From Cellvibrionaceae bacterium (lineage in GTDB: Bacteria; Pseudomonadota; Gammaproteobacteria; Pseudomonadales; Cellvibrionaceae): 10,340 bases of DNA. Of the stretch, positions 1 to 6,050 are shown in pieces (position 1 is the first letter of the stretch; every line of letters begins with the position of its first letter). The position numbers were made by a program, and so were the translations under genes. The stretch lies in assembly GCA_025800435.1 (NCBI GenBank), contig JAOXRV010000570.1, forward strand, positions 1 to 10,340. Direction: 5' to 3'. A model generated the notes under the pieces. It saw nothing but the letters and a program-made list of their open reading frames with translations. It was not told where the DNA came from and did not search any database.

Positions 1-79
1 GTATTTACCGCGTCCCCCAGAACCGACACCCCACCACAAGGCTCGTGATCGAAGCCACCAAAAATAAAAAGGGATCACT

Positions 80-1261
80 ATGAACGGCCCATTAAGCGGA
101 TTAAAAGTTTTAGATTTTTCGACCCTATTGCCCGGCCCCTATGCCACCCAACTGCTGGCCGATATGGGCGCTGAGGTGTTGCGGGTCGAGTCGCCGACTC
201 GCCCCGACCTGCTGCGCTTTGCACCACCCATGGTGGGCGAAATATCCGCCGGCCACGGCAGCATTAACCGCAACAAAAACTGTATCGCACTGGATTTAAA
301 ACAGCCCGAAGCGATTGAAATTGTGCACAAGCTGCTGGATAACTACGACATAGTATTAGAACAGTTTCGCCCCGGGGTCATGCAACGCCTGGGCCTGGAC
401 TATTCGAGCTTGAGCGCTAATAAACCCGAGCTGATCTACTGCTCGATCACCGGCTACGGCCAAACCGGCCCACTGGCCAATCGCGCCGGCCACGATATTA
501 ACTACCTGGCACTGGCAGGTCTGGCCAGCTACAGCGGCCGCAAAGACACCGGGCCGGTGTTATCGGGAACCCAAATCGCCGATATCGCCGGCGGCACCCA
601 CCACGCGGTGATGGGAATTTTGGCAGCGGTGATTGAGCGCAACAACAGCGGCAAAGGCCAATATATCGACATTAGCATGAGCGATGCGGCGCTGGCGCTG
701 AGCACCACCGCCGCCGCCGGCCACCTGGCCGGGGAGCAAGCCCCCGAACTGGGCGGCACCATGCTCAATGGCGGCATCTTTTACGATTACTACCAAACCG
801 CCGATGGGCGTTATTTTTCGGTTGGCAGCCTCGAACCCCAATTTTGCCAGCAACTGTGCGCAGCGCTCGGCCAACCCGATTGGTTTACCCGCGCCAGCAG
901 CTTTGAGCCGAGTGTACAGACCGAACTAAAAGCGGATATTAAGGCCGCCTTTAAGCAAAAAACTTTTGCCGAATGGAGCCAGATATTTGCCGCCCTTGAC
1001 GCCTGTGTGGAGCCGGTACTCGACCTGGAGGAAACCAGCGAGCACCCCCATTTTTTAGCTCGGGATATGTATGTCGAGGTCGAAGCCGCCGACGGGCGCA
1101 AGCTTAAGCAGATTGCCAGCCCGATCAAATTTAGCGGTTCAAACCCAGAGTACCGCAACGCCGGCCTGCCGCTTGGCGCCAGTACCGATGCGGTGCTGGG
1201 CCAACTGGGCTATGACGCCGACACGATTGGCTCGCTGCGCGAAAAAGGTGCCGTTGCCTAG
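80..1261 (+). CDS. CaiB/BaiF family protein, alpha-methylacyl-CoA racemase-like
   Basis: This 393-residue cytoplasmic enzyme has the family III CoA-transferase fold. The N-terminus (residues 5-40, with LLPGPYATQLLADMGAEV) and the central GYGQTGP (125-131) are family hallmarks. The racemase branch is indicated by His138 in GHDINYLALAGL, Asp168 in QIADIAGG and Glu252 in GSLEPQF. The spacing (30 and 84 residues) nearly matches His126/Asp156/Glu241 of the mycobacterial racemase MCR, and the GGIFYDYYQTADGRYF stretch is also racemase-like. Such enzymes epimerise (2R)- and (2S)-methylacyl-CoA esters so that beta-oxidation of branched or sterol side chains can proceed. A CoA-transferase activity cannot be excluded by sequence alone. 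The start is supported by AAGGGA five bases upstream. A GC-rich hairpin follows the stop, so it appears to be the last gene of its transcript. The family assignment is firm; the substrate is unknown. Confidence 0.92.
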   Translation: MNGPLSGLKVLDFSTLLPGPYATQLLADMGAEVLRVESPTRPDLLRFAPPMVGEISAGHGSINRNKNCIALDLKQPEAIEIVHKLLDNYDIVLEQFRPGVMQRLGLDYSSLSANKPELIYCSITGYGQTGPLANRAGHDINYLALAGLASYSGRKDTGPVLSGTQIADIAGGTHHAVMGILAAVIERNNSGKGQYIDISMSDAALALSTTAAAGHLAGEQAPELGGTMLNGGIFYDYYQTADGRYFSVGSLEPQFCQQLCAALGQPDWFTRASSFEPSVQTELKADIKAAFKQKTFAEWSQIFAALDACVEPVLDLEETSEHPHFLARDMYVEVEAADGRKLKQIASPIKFSGSNPEYRNAGLPLGASTDAVLGQLGYDADTIGSLREKGAVA

Positions 1262-1279
1262 GGCGCCTCTGAATAATCC

Positions 1280-1298
1280 AAGGCCCCGCCGGGGCCTT
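1280..1298 (+). terminator. GC-rich terminator hairpin after the racemase gene
   Basis: There is a perfect 8-bp stem, AAGGCCCC / GGGGCCTT, with a 3-base loop, 18 bases after the racemase stop. The following bases (CTCGCCTTCC) are pyrimidine-rich but lack a clean T run, so termination efficiency is uncertain. Confidence 0.6.
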
Positions 1299-1322
1299 CT
1301 CGCCTTCCCCGCCCAGCTTCCC

Positions 1323-1328
1323 TATAAT
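1323..1328 (+). promoter_or_regulatory. Candidate -10 box for the glycosyltransferase gene
   Basis: A perfect TATAAT lies 41 bases before the glycosyltransferase start and just after the upstream terminator hairpin, which is where a new promoter would be expected. No convincing -35 box sits 16-18 bases upstream, so this is a partial match. It may need an activator. Confidence 0.4.
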
Positions 1329-1369
1329 CGTGGCATCGCGCTAATCGCTGTAGCATTGGAGCTTATAAA

Positions 1370-3775
1370 ATGCTGATGGGCAAAAATCTGTGCCTGCTTG
1401 CCATTGCCGGCAACGACAAAAATAATTTACTGGCCAATATCAACTGCTTAAATGGGCTTATGGATAACTACGTTATCGCCCTTGACCCCGAGCTGGCCGA
1501 TGACCCAGACATTTATCAGGCTTTAGCACCCTACCAAGGTGAGTTAATTGAGTACTCCCCACACCAGCCCCACCCCTTACAGAAGTTACTCGACTGCGGC
1601 CGCGCATACGGCGGCCACAGCCTGTATTTAAAAGCGGATGAAACACTGGTCGAGCACACCCCAGAGCCACTCGATAAGTTTGAGGGCAGTGCCAATGTGG
1701 CCACCGCAAACAACAGCTGTTGCCGGCCCCTGCCACGGCTACTGGATAGCCTGGCCGAGCTAGAAGTCATCGACGGCTTAAACGAAGTTAAGTTAATGCC
1801 TGAGCAATGCACCAGTCAGTTTTATATCGTGCAAAATTCAGCCGCAGAGCCAGGCCCTATAGCCAGTGCACTGACGCAGTACCCCGAGCAGCCTCTAGTA
1901 CTGCAAGAGTATGGTTTTGCGCTAGCCGAGCAGGGCCACTATATCGAGGCGCTGCAGCCTTTCCAAACCCTGCTCACCCTAGTCCACAGCACCCCAGAGC
2001 AACAGTGGCTGGCCCACTATCAGCTCGGCCGGCTGCAACAGCAGGCCGGTTTTGATAGCGATATGGCACTGGGGCAGTATTTGCGCTGTATTGAATTGGA
2101 CGAACAGCGGATTGAACCCCATGTGTGGGCAGCGCAGATTTTTCGCCAGCGCGGGCGCTTGGAACTGGCCCTGCAACACAGCCTACAGAGCCTTGACAGT
2201 ACCGAGCCATCTACCGCTTCTTACCACGAGCCCCAAGTCTGGCGGGAGCAGCGGGTACTCGAATACTTGCAGTGTAATCTGGCCCTGGGCCGGGCCGAGC
2301 CAGTGATTGCCGCCGCGGAGTTTCAACTCGGCTTAGCTGGGCACAGCGCCGCATATATGCAACAGCTTGGGCAGCTTCGCCAGCAGGCCCAAGACCTGCC
2401 CCCGGCAGCACAGGCCAGTGATACCGCTGCGCCCTGTGCAGGCGCAGTAGAGCCTTTTGAGGGCTGCATTCCCGAACCCACCCCAATGGGTGAGAAACGC
2501 ATGCTGTGTATCGGCATGGCCACCTACGACGACTATGACGGGGTTTACTTTACGATCCAGTCAATTCGCCTGCACCACCCGGAAATCCTCGACCGCGTAC
2601 AGTTCCTGGTGATTGATAACAACCCCAGAGGGCGCGCCGCCGAGAGTTTAAAGGATCTGGAAAACCATATCCCCCACTACCGCTATGTGCCCGAAGACAA
2701 AATCCGCTCCACCGCTATTCGCGAGCTGCTGTTTCATCAAGCCAATGCGGATTTTGTACTCGCCATGGATTGCCACGTTTTATTTCCACCCGGCGCCCTG
2801 GCCGCCCTATTGGATTACTTTAGCAGCAGGCCAGACTGTAATGATTTAATTCAGGGCCCACTGCTGCACGATGACAATAAAACCGTCTCTACCCATCTGA
2901 ACTTTAAGTGGGTAAATGGCATGTGGGGAGATTGGGATAAAGATGAACGGGGCTTTGACCCGGCGGCACCGGCCTTTGAAATTATGTCCCAAGGCTGCGG
3001 CGTGTTCGCTGCCCGCAAGGCCAGCTGGCCCGGTTTTAACCCTCGCGCCCGGGGCTTTGGTGCCGAAGAAGGCTATATTCAGGAAAAATTTCGCCAGGCC
3101 GGCCAGCGCGCCCTGTGCCTGCCGGCACTGCGCTGGCTGCACCGATTTGGCCGCCCGCTGGGGCCACCCTATAAAATTAATTGGGCTGACCGCATCCGCA
3201 ATTATATGATCGGCTGGGTTGAACTTGGCCTGGATACCGAGGCGATTCGTGAGCATTTTAGCGAACAGCTAAACGCAGCCACAGTAGACGAGATTATCGC
3301 CGCCATCGAACTGGAGATGGCCAGCCCGCTATTCGCCATCGATATGGTATGCACACTGGTTAAGCCGGCTGATCGACAACAGTTTGAACAATACCAGCTG
3401 CATCAACGTATGGTTGACCACAGTGAAGTTGGCAGCGACCTTGATTTACGCTGGCAGACGCTGGCGCATTTTTTACGTCAGCAGAGCCTTGGCAATAATC
3501 GTCACTGCCTGATCATACAAGACCCGCAGAACTTGGAATGCCTGCTGCAAGCCCCCGAGCTTAAAGCACTCAGCGAGGACGGGGAGTTTGCCCTGTGGCT
3601 AAGCCCGAACGAGACGGCCGATGATCGACTGTCAAATACTAATCTACTAATTGAGCAGCGCCTATTTACAGCGGTGGCTGATTACCTAGAACAGGCGGCC
3701 AGTTTAAGCAGTGCGGAATTGAGCAGAGAAACGCTATTGCAGAAATTGGGGCTCAGTACCTCAGAGCCCCAATAG
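1370..3775 (+). CDS. Multidomain TPR glycosyltransferase with GT2/GT27-like GT-A domain
   Basis: This 801-residue, probably cytoplasmic protein has no evident signal peptide. Residues 5-95 resemble the start of a SunS/GT2-type transferase (NLCLLAIAGNDKNNLL ... LYLKADETL). The usual metal-binding Asp-x-Asp there reads Lys-Ala-Asp (88-90), so this domain looks inactive. Residues about 170-340 are helical with TPR-like pairs, for example EYGFALAEQGHYIEALQPF. Residues about 377-630 form a second GT-A domain. It begins KRMLCIGMATYDDYDGVYFT, has VIDNNP for nucleotide-sugar binding, an Asp467-Cys-His469 (DxH) metal site as in polypeptide GalNAc-transferases, and GAEEGYIQEKF (564-574) near the catalytic acid. 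The last ~150 residues are unrecognised. GGAG eight bases upstream supports the first ATG. Its tail faces the small Tat-exported gene 12 bases away. Sugar donor and acceptor are unknown. The glycosyltransferase call is firm; GT27 likeness is an impression from motifs. Confidence 0.85.
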   Translation: MLMGKNLCLLAIAGNDKNNLLANINCLNGLMDNYVIALDPELADDPDIYQALAPYQGELIEYSPHQPHPLQKLLDCGRAYGGHSLYLKADETLVEHTPEPLDKFEGSANVATANNSCCRPLPRLLDSLAELEVIDGLNEVKLMPEQCTSQFYIVQNSAAEPGPIASALTQYPEQPLVLQEYGFALAEQGHYIEALQPFQTLLTLVHSTPEQQWLAHYQLGRLQQQAGFDSDMALGQYLRCIELDEQRIEPHVWAAQIFRQRGRLELALQHSLQSLDSTEPSTASYHEPQVWREQRVLEYLQCNLALGRAEPVIAAAEFQLGLAGHSAAYMQQLGQLRQQAQDLPPAAQASDTAAPCAGAVEPFEGCIPEPTPMGEKRMLCIGMATYDDYDGVYFTIQSIRLHHPEILDRVQFLVIDNNPRGRAAESLKDLENHIPHYRYVPEDKIRSTAIRELLFHQANADFVLAMDCHVLFPPGALAALLDYFSSRPDCNDLIQGPLLHDDNKTVSTHLNFKWVNGMWGDWDKDERGFDPAAPAFEIMSQGCGVFAARKASWPGFNPRARGFGAEEGYIQEKFRQAGQRALCLPALRWLHRFGRPLGPPYKINWADRIRNYMIGWVELGLDTEAIREHFSEQLNAATVDEIIAAIELEMASPLFAIDMVCTLVKPADRQQFEQYQLHQRMVDHSEVGSDLDLRWQTLAHFLRQQSLGNNRHCLIIQDPQNLECLLQAPELKALSEDGEFALWLSPNETADDRLSNTNLLIEQRLFTAVADYLEQAASLSSAELSRETLLQKLGLSTSEPQ
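3745..3773 (-). terminator. Stem-loop at the convergent gene junction
   Basis: A perfect 10-bp inverted repeat (ATTGGGGCTC / GAGCCCCAAT) with a 9-base loop lies inside the last codons of the glycosyltransferase gene. On the minus strand it falls just past the stop of the small Tat-exported gene and is followed by TTCTGC, a weak T-rich tail. It could terminate the minus-strand transcript and may also stabilise the plus-strand mRNA end. Confidence 0.5.
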
Positions 3776-3787
3776 AAGAGTCAGTTA

Positions 3788-4051
3788 CTAGCGATTTTTA
3801 CGCTTAGATTCCATAACCGCCGCGGTGGTACCGATTACCGCCGCCATACCAGCCAAACCGGCGGTAGACATGGTGGGAACCTGCTGGGGGGCGGCAGTAG
3901 TTGTGCCTGGAGCCCCAGTTGTTCCCTGGGCAACGGCCTTGTCTGAGTAGATCACGCTATTGGCGCCAACAGCGGCCAAACCGAAGGCGGTCATACCCTT
4001 CAACATACTGCGACGGCTGAGCTGCTTGCCCTCTTCTTGTTTACGGCTCAT
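3788..4051 (-). CDS. Small Tat-exported Thr/Ala-rich protein with IPTL-CTERM-like tail
   Basis: I chose the ATG at 4051 (87 residues) because GAAGGG stands seven bases before it. An in-frame TTG at 4066 overlaps that ribosome-binding site and is unlikely to be used. Residues 12-18 (SRRSMLK) are a twin-arginine motif followed by a hydrophobic stretch. A signal-peptidase site is likely after AVA (39-41), which predicts export in folded form through TatABC. The mature part is only about 46 residues. It has a Thr/Ala/Pro/Gly segment (42-58, QGTTGAPGTTTAAPQQV), then VPTM (58-61), a Gly/Ala-rich weakly hydrophobic helix, and the basic end KRKNR. VPTM-helix-basic resembles IPTL-CTERM sorting tails handled by exosortase H, but the Trp-Gly of IPTLxxWG is absent. 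No enzyme motif or cysteine is present. The function is unknown. The neighbouring glycosyltransferase suggests, without proof, that the threonines are glycosylated. Confidence 0.75.
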   Translation of the reverse strand: MSRKQEEGKQLSRRSMLKGMTAFGLAAVGANSVIYSDKAVAQGTTGAPGTTTAAPQQVPTMSTAGLAGMAAVIGTTAAVMESKRKNR

Positions 4052-4078
4052 GGTAAAACCCTTCAAAGTAATAAATGC

Positions 4079-4108
4079 TAATTTCTAATACACTGGTATT
4101 AGAAATTA
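4079..4108. repeat. 13-bp perfect inverted repeat upstream of the Tat-exported gene
   Basis: The arms TAATTTCTAATAC (4079-4091) and GTATTAGAAATTA (4096-4108) are perfect complements around a 4-base centre. The repeat lies 28-57 bases before the start codon at 4051 and touches a second palindrome at 4109. AT-rich symmetry beside a candidate -10 box suggests an operator for a dimeric regulator. An RNA hairpin in the 5' leader is the alternative. Confidence 0.65.
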
Positions 4109-4134
4109 TCCCATATGGGAAATTTGAATGACAG
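4105..4134 (-). promoter_or_regulatory. Candidate promoter for the Tat-exported gene
   Basis: On the minus strand, CTGTCA (4134-4129, four of six to -35 consensus) is followed after 18 bases by GATAAT (4110-4105, five of six to -10 consensus). Transcription would start around 4098, inside the 13-bp inverted repeat. The TCCCATATGGGA palindrome would then occupy the spacer. Both placements suit repressor control. Confidence 0.4.
4109..4120. promoter_or_regulatory. 12-bp perfect palindrome TCCCATATGGGA
   Basis: This perfect palindrome directly abuts the 13-bp inverted repeat and lies between the candidate -35 and -10 boxes of the small Tat-exported gene. That is a classic operator position. The binding protein is unknown. 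Confidence 0.45.
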
Positions 4135-4145
4135 TAATTGCCGAG

Positions 4146-4161
4146 TCACATTGATCACATT
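4146..4161 (-). promoter_or_regulatory. Tandem AATGTGA heptamers, possible activator site
   Basis: Read on the minus strand, AATGTGA occurs twice with a 9-base period (4161-4155 and 4152-4146), 12 bases upstream of the candidate -35 box at 4129-4134. Tandem heptamers in this position can be response-regulator sites, but no regulator is recognised and chance is possible. The rest of 4162-4199 shows nothing further. Confidence 0.25.
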
Positions 4162-4199
4162 TCGACCTTAGAGGCAGCAGCTCTTATACCCAAACGGAA

Positions 4200-4212
4200 T
4201 TAATAAAGCACG
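4200..4212 (+). repeat. Inverted repeat copy downstream of the BASS gene
   Basis: TTAATAAAGCACG here is the exact reverse complement of CGTGCTTTATTAA at 5176-5188, so a 13-bp pair brackets the transporter gene. A 9-base partial copy (TAATAAAGC) recurs in direct orientation at 4230-4238. Confidence 0.5.
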
Positions 4213-4237
4213 CCTATAACTAAAAGTAGTAATAAAG

Positions 4238-4253
4238 CGGGCTTTAGGGCCCG
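4238..4253 (-). terminator. Weak terminator at the end of the BASS transporter gene
   Basis: On the minus strand, CGGGC-CCTAAA-GCCCG forms a 5-bp stem with a 6-base loop overlapping the stop codon, followed by CTTTATT. The stem is short and the T tract is interrupted, so it is a weak candidate. Confidence 0.35.
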
Positions 4254-5134
4254 GCCAAGCGCCGCCGGTAGGCAATCAAAGCAGCGGCCATAGCCAGCTG
4301 TAAACCGCCATAAATCAGCAACACAAACAGCGCCATATCCCCGACCATATCGGTTTGCCCCACCGCTGCGGGAAATAAAATCGCCTTTAGCATAAGGCCT
4401 AAATTAATATTGCGCACCACCACTTCCATCTCCACCGCGGTGGCATCGGCAGTGGGCAAACTTAATACTCTTAGAACCAGCCAGCTGAGCAGTAACAGTA
4501 AAAAACCAAACAGAATAACCAGTAGCACATTGCCCCAAGCAAAGGCTTCCAGGTCTAGGCGACCAGAAATTGAGGCGCCCAATACAATTAACACCAAACC
4601 AACAATTGAGGCGCGAATACACCACTGGGAGAAAACCTGGGCAGTGGTCAAAAACAAACGTCGGTACAGCATGCCAATGGCCAGGGGCAGCAATAGGGTC
4701 AAGGCAATATCCAACACAATGGTGGCCTTGGGCAACACAAAACCCGCTGGCATATAAGCAGACACCAGCAGATCTAAAATCAACGGCGTGGTAAATAGGC
4801 AGGCCATGGTAGTGATAGCGGTAATAGAAATAGACAAGGCGATATTGCCACGGGCAAACAGGGTAAATATATTTGAGGTACTGCCACCGGGTACCGAGGC
4901 AATAATGGCGATACCCACGGCCACCCCACCGGCCAAGCCAAATACCAGGATGGTTAAATAAGCCACCAGCGGCACCAACACAAGCTGTATCAACGTGCCA
5001 TAGCTTACCGCCTTGGGCTCTAGCATTAACTCTTTAAAATCCCTGGGTGCCAGGGTTGCGCCCATACCCAACATGGCCATCACCAATTGGAAAACCGCGA
5101 ACCAATACTCATTGGCAATATAAAAATCGGCCAT
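4244..5134 (-). CDS. Bile acid:sodium symporter family (BASS) transporter
   Basis: This is a 296-residue inner-membrane protein with about nine or ten hydrophobic segments and short loops, the normal length for bacterial BASS proteins. Family features include the early LAPRDFKELM loop, the broken-helix motif SVPGGSTSN (about residues 80-88) with FARGNIALSISIT after it, and the second crossing-region motif EMEVVVRNINLGL near residue 237. BASS proteins couple uptake of organic anions (bile acids, pyruvate, pantoate and others) to sodium. Here the usual Glu-x-x-x-Gln-Asn reads Glu-x-x-x-Arg-Asn, so a sodium ligand may be changed. I take the ATG at 5134; a TTG two codons earlier is possible, and no clear ribosome-binding site favours either. 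A good sigma-70-like promoter precedes it. Substrate and transport direction are not determinable; the racemase nearby only hints at an organic acid. Confidence 0.88.
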   Translation of the reverse strand: MADFYIANEYWFAVFQLVMAMLGMGATLAPRDFKELMLEPKAVSYGTLIQLVLVPLVAYLTILVFGLAGGVAVGIAIIASVPGGSTSNIFTLFARGNIALSISITAITTMACLFTTPLILDLLVSAYMPAGFVLPKATIVLDIALTLLLPLAIGMLYRRLFLTTAQVFSQWCIRASIVGLVLIVLGASISGRLDLEAFAWGNVLLVILFGFLLLLLSWLVLRVLSLPTADATAVEMEVVVRNINLGLMLKAILFPAAVGQTDMVGDMALFVLLIYGGLQLAMAAALIAYRRRLAGP

Positions 5135-5175
5135 TACCAAAATTACTGCGCCGAGCGCGCACTCTTATTTTTTAA

Positions 5176-5188
5176 CGTGCTTTATTAA
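5176..5188 (-). repeat. Inverted repeat copy at the BASS promoter
   Basis: CGTGCTTTATTAA on the plus strand is the partner of the copy at 4200-4212. It overlaps the -10 box and likely start site of the transporter promoter, so it may be an operator half-site rather than a mobile-element end. Confidence 0.5.
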
Positions 5189-5212
5189 AGGCCAGCTAGA
5201 TGGGGGAGTCAA
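5184..5212 (-). promoter_or_regulatory. Sigma-70-type promoter of the BASS transporter
   Basis: On the minus strand, TTGACT (5212-5207) is separated by exactly 17 bases from TTTAAT (5189-5184). Each box matches five of six consensus positions. The predicted start, near 5177, gives a leader of about 40 bases before the ATG at 5134. One copy of a 13-bp inverted repeat overlaps the -10 box and start site. Confidence 0.6.
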
Positions 5213-5242
5213 ATTTCATATCTACGTTAGTATTAACAGAAT

Positions 5243-5899
5243 CTATGGAACCTCTGAGTCACTCTGGGCAATTGCGGCGCTGATGGCCTGTTGCAGGTAA
5301 TTTGGCTCGTCGCTGCCAAGGCGCACCACCGCCCCAGATTTAAGCTGTAGCTCAACCGCCATTATGCCCGAGACGTTATACAAGAAACCATTGCCGAGCA
5401 TTCGAATACCCCAACCCGCCAGCCAGGGGTTTTTCACCACCTTGGCCCCCAAGACCTCGCTCAACGGCAGCTGTTTACGCCAGAAGCGGGGGCCAAAATA
5501 CCAGCTGATCTCAGTCTCGGATACTTGAACGGTGAGGCTAAAAAATAATATCGGGGGCAGCAGCAGGGACAATAGCACCAGGGCCATGGCCCAGCTCGAT
5601 AAAGTGTGCAGATAGGGCACCAGCAGCGTCAGCGGCACGAAAAAAAACACCCAAATAACATAACCCAACTGAGTGTGGCGATAGGGGCTAAAGACCGGCG
5701 TGTGCTGTTGCAGCTGTTCGGCCGGCAGCTCCAATGCGGCGGCCAGGGCGGCCACCGATTCCATCGAGCCGCTGCCGCTGGTTTCGATACGTTGGACGGT
5801 GCGCAGGCTCAAACCTGCTGCCGCCGCCAATTGTTCCTGGGACCAGAGCTTTTGTTTACGCGCCGACTTCAAAACCTGACGATTGATTTTCATTAACAC
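5243..5899 (-). CDS. Membrane-anchored XRE-family regulator with PH-like C-terminal domain
   Basis: This is a 218-residue protein. Residues 7-62 form an XRE/HTH_3 helix-turn-helix (LKSARKQKLWSQEQLAAAAG, then SLRTVQRIE), which binds DNA as a dimer in this family. Two hydrophobic helices follow (about 78-97 and 102-125), placing the DNA-binding domain in the cytoplasm beside the membrane. Residues about 126-210 (for example ISWYFGPRFWRKQLPLSEV, NVSGIMAVELQLKSG, RLGSDEP) are beta-rich and resemble bacterial PH-like domains. I use the GTG at 5899 because GAGGG lies nine bases before it. The ATG at 5893, two codons later, is possible but its spacing would be 15. The targets are unknown. The BASS gene lies downstream on the same strand, but it has its own promoter in the 108-base gap. 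Confidence 0.8.
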   Translation of the reverse strand: MLMKINRQVLKSARKQKLWSQEQLAAAAGLSLRTVQRIETSGSGSMESVAALAAALELPAEQLQQHTPVFSPYRHTQLGYVIWVFFFVPLTLLVPYLHTLSSWAMALVLLSLLLPPILFFSLTVQVSETEISWYFGPRFWRKQLPLSEVLGAKVVKNPWLAGWGIRMLGNGFLYNVSGIMAVELQLKSGAVVRLGSDEPNYLQQAISAAIAQSDSEVP

Positions 5900-5982
5900 A
5901 GTATAACGCCCTCACAAGCAAATCTATAGGCGCATAGTAGCGACTAGCCGCTTGCCAGAGATACGACAGTTATACGTCAATG

Positions 5983-6005
5983 GCCCGCCACCGCGGTAGG
6001 CGGGC
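5983..6005. repeat. Second stem-loop beyond the gltD terminator
   Basis: A perfect 7-bp inverted repeat, GCCCGCC / GGCGGGC, encloses a 9-base centre that contains ACCGCGGT. On the minus strand it follows the gltD terminator and could serve as a backup hairpin. No T tract follows it. Confidence 0.4.
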
Positions 6006-6007
6006 GC

Positions 6008-6030
6008 AAAAAAGGGGCCTGCGGCCCCTT
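6008..6030 (-). terminator. Rho-independent terminator of gltBD
   Basis: On the minus strand, AAGGGGCC-GCA-GGCCCCTT forms a perfect 8-bp stem with a 3-base loop and runs straight into a T tract. It starts 20 bases after the gltD stop, so it is a textbook intrinsic terminator for the operon. Confidence 0.88.
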
Positions 6031-6050
6031 AGGTCAATCGACTAGCTCAA

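Noticed and set aside
1..79. Possible tail of an upstream gene; a plus-strand frame open from base 3 ends in TGA overlapping the racemase ATG.
   Set aside because: All three plus frames are open for part of this short stretch, none gives a recognisable protein end, and the racemase-overlapping frame has poor codon choice. Nothing can be called here.
4052..4066. TTG at 4066 as the start of the small Tat-exported protein.
   Set aside because: The GAAGGG ribosome-binding site for the ATG at 4051 overlaps this TTG, and no site precedes the TTG.
4146..4161. CRP site suggested by TCACA words.
   Set aside because: The two TCACA words are in the same orientation, whereas a CRP site needs TGTGA and TCACA facing each other with six bases between.
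4200..5188. Insertion sequence or transposon around the BASS gene based on the flanking inverted repeats.
   Set aside because: There is no transposase and no flanking target duplication, and one repeat coincides with the gene's own promoter.
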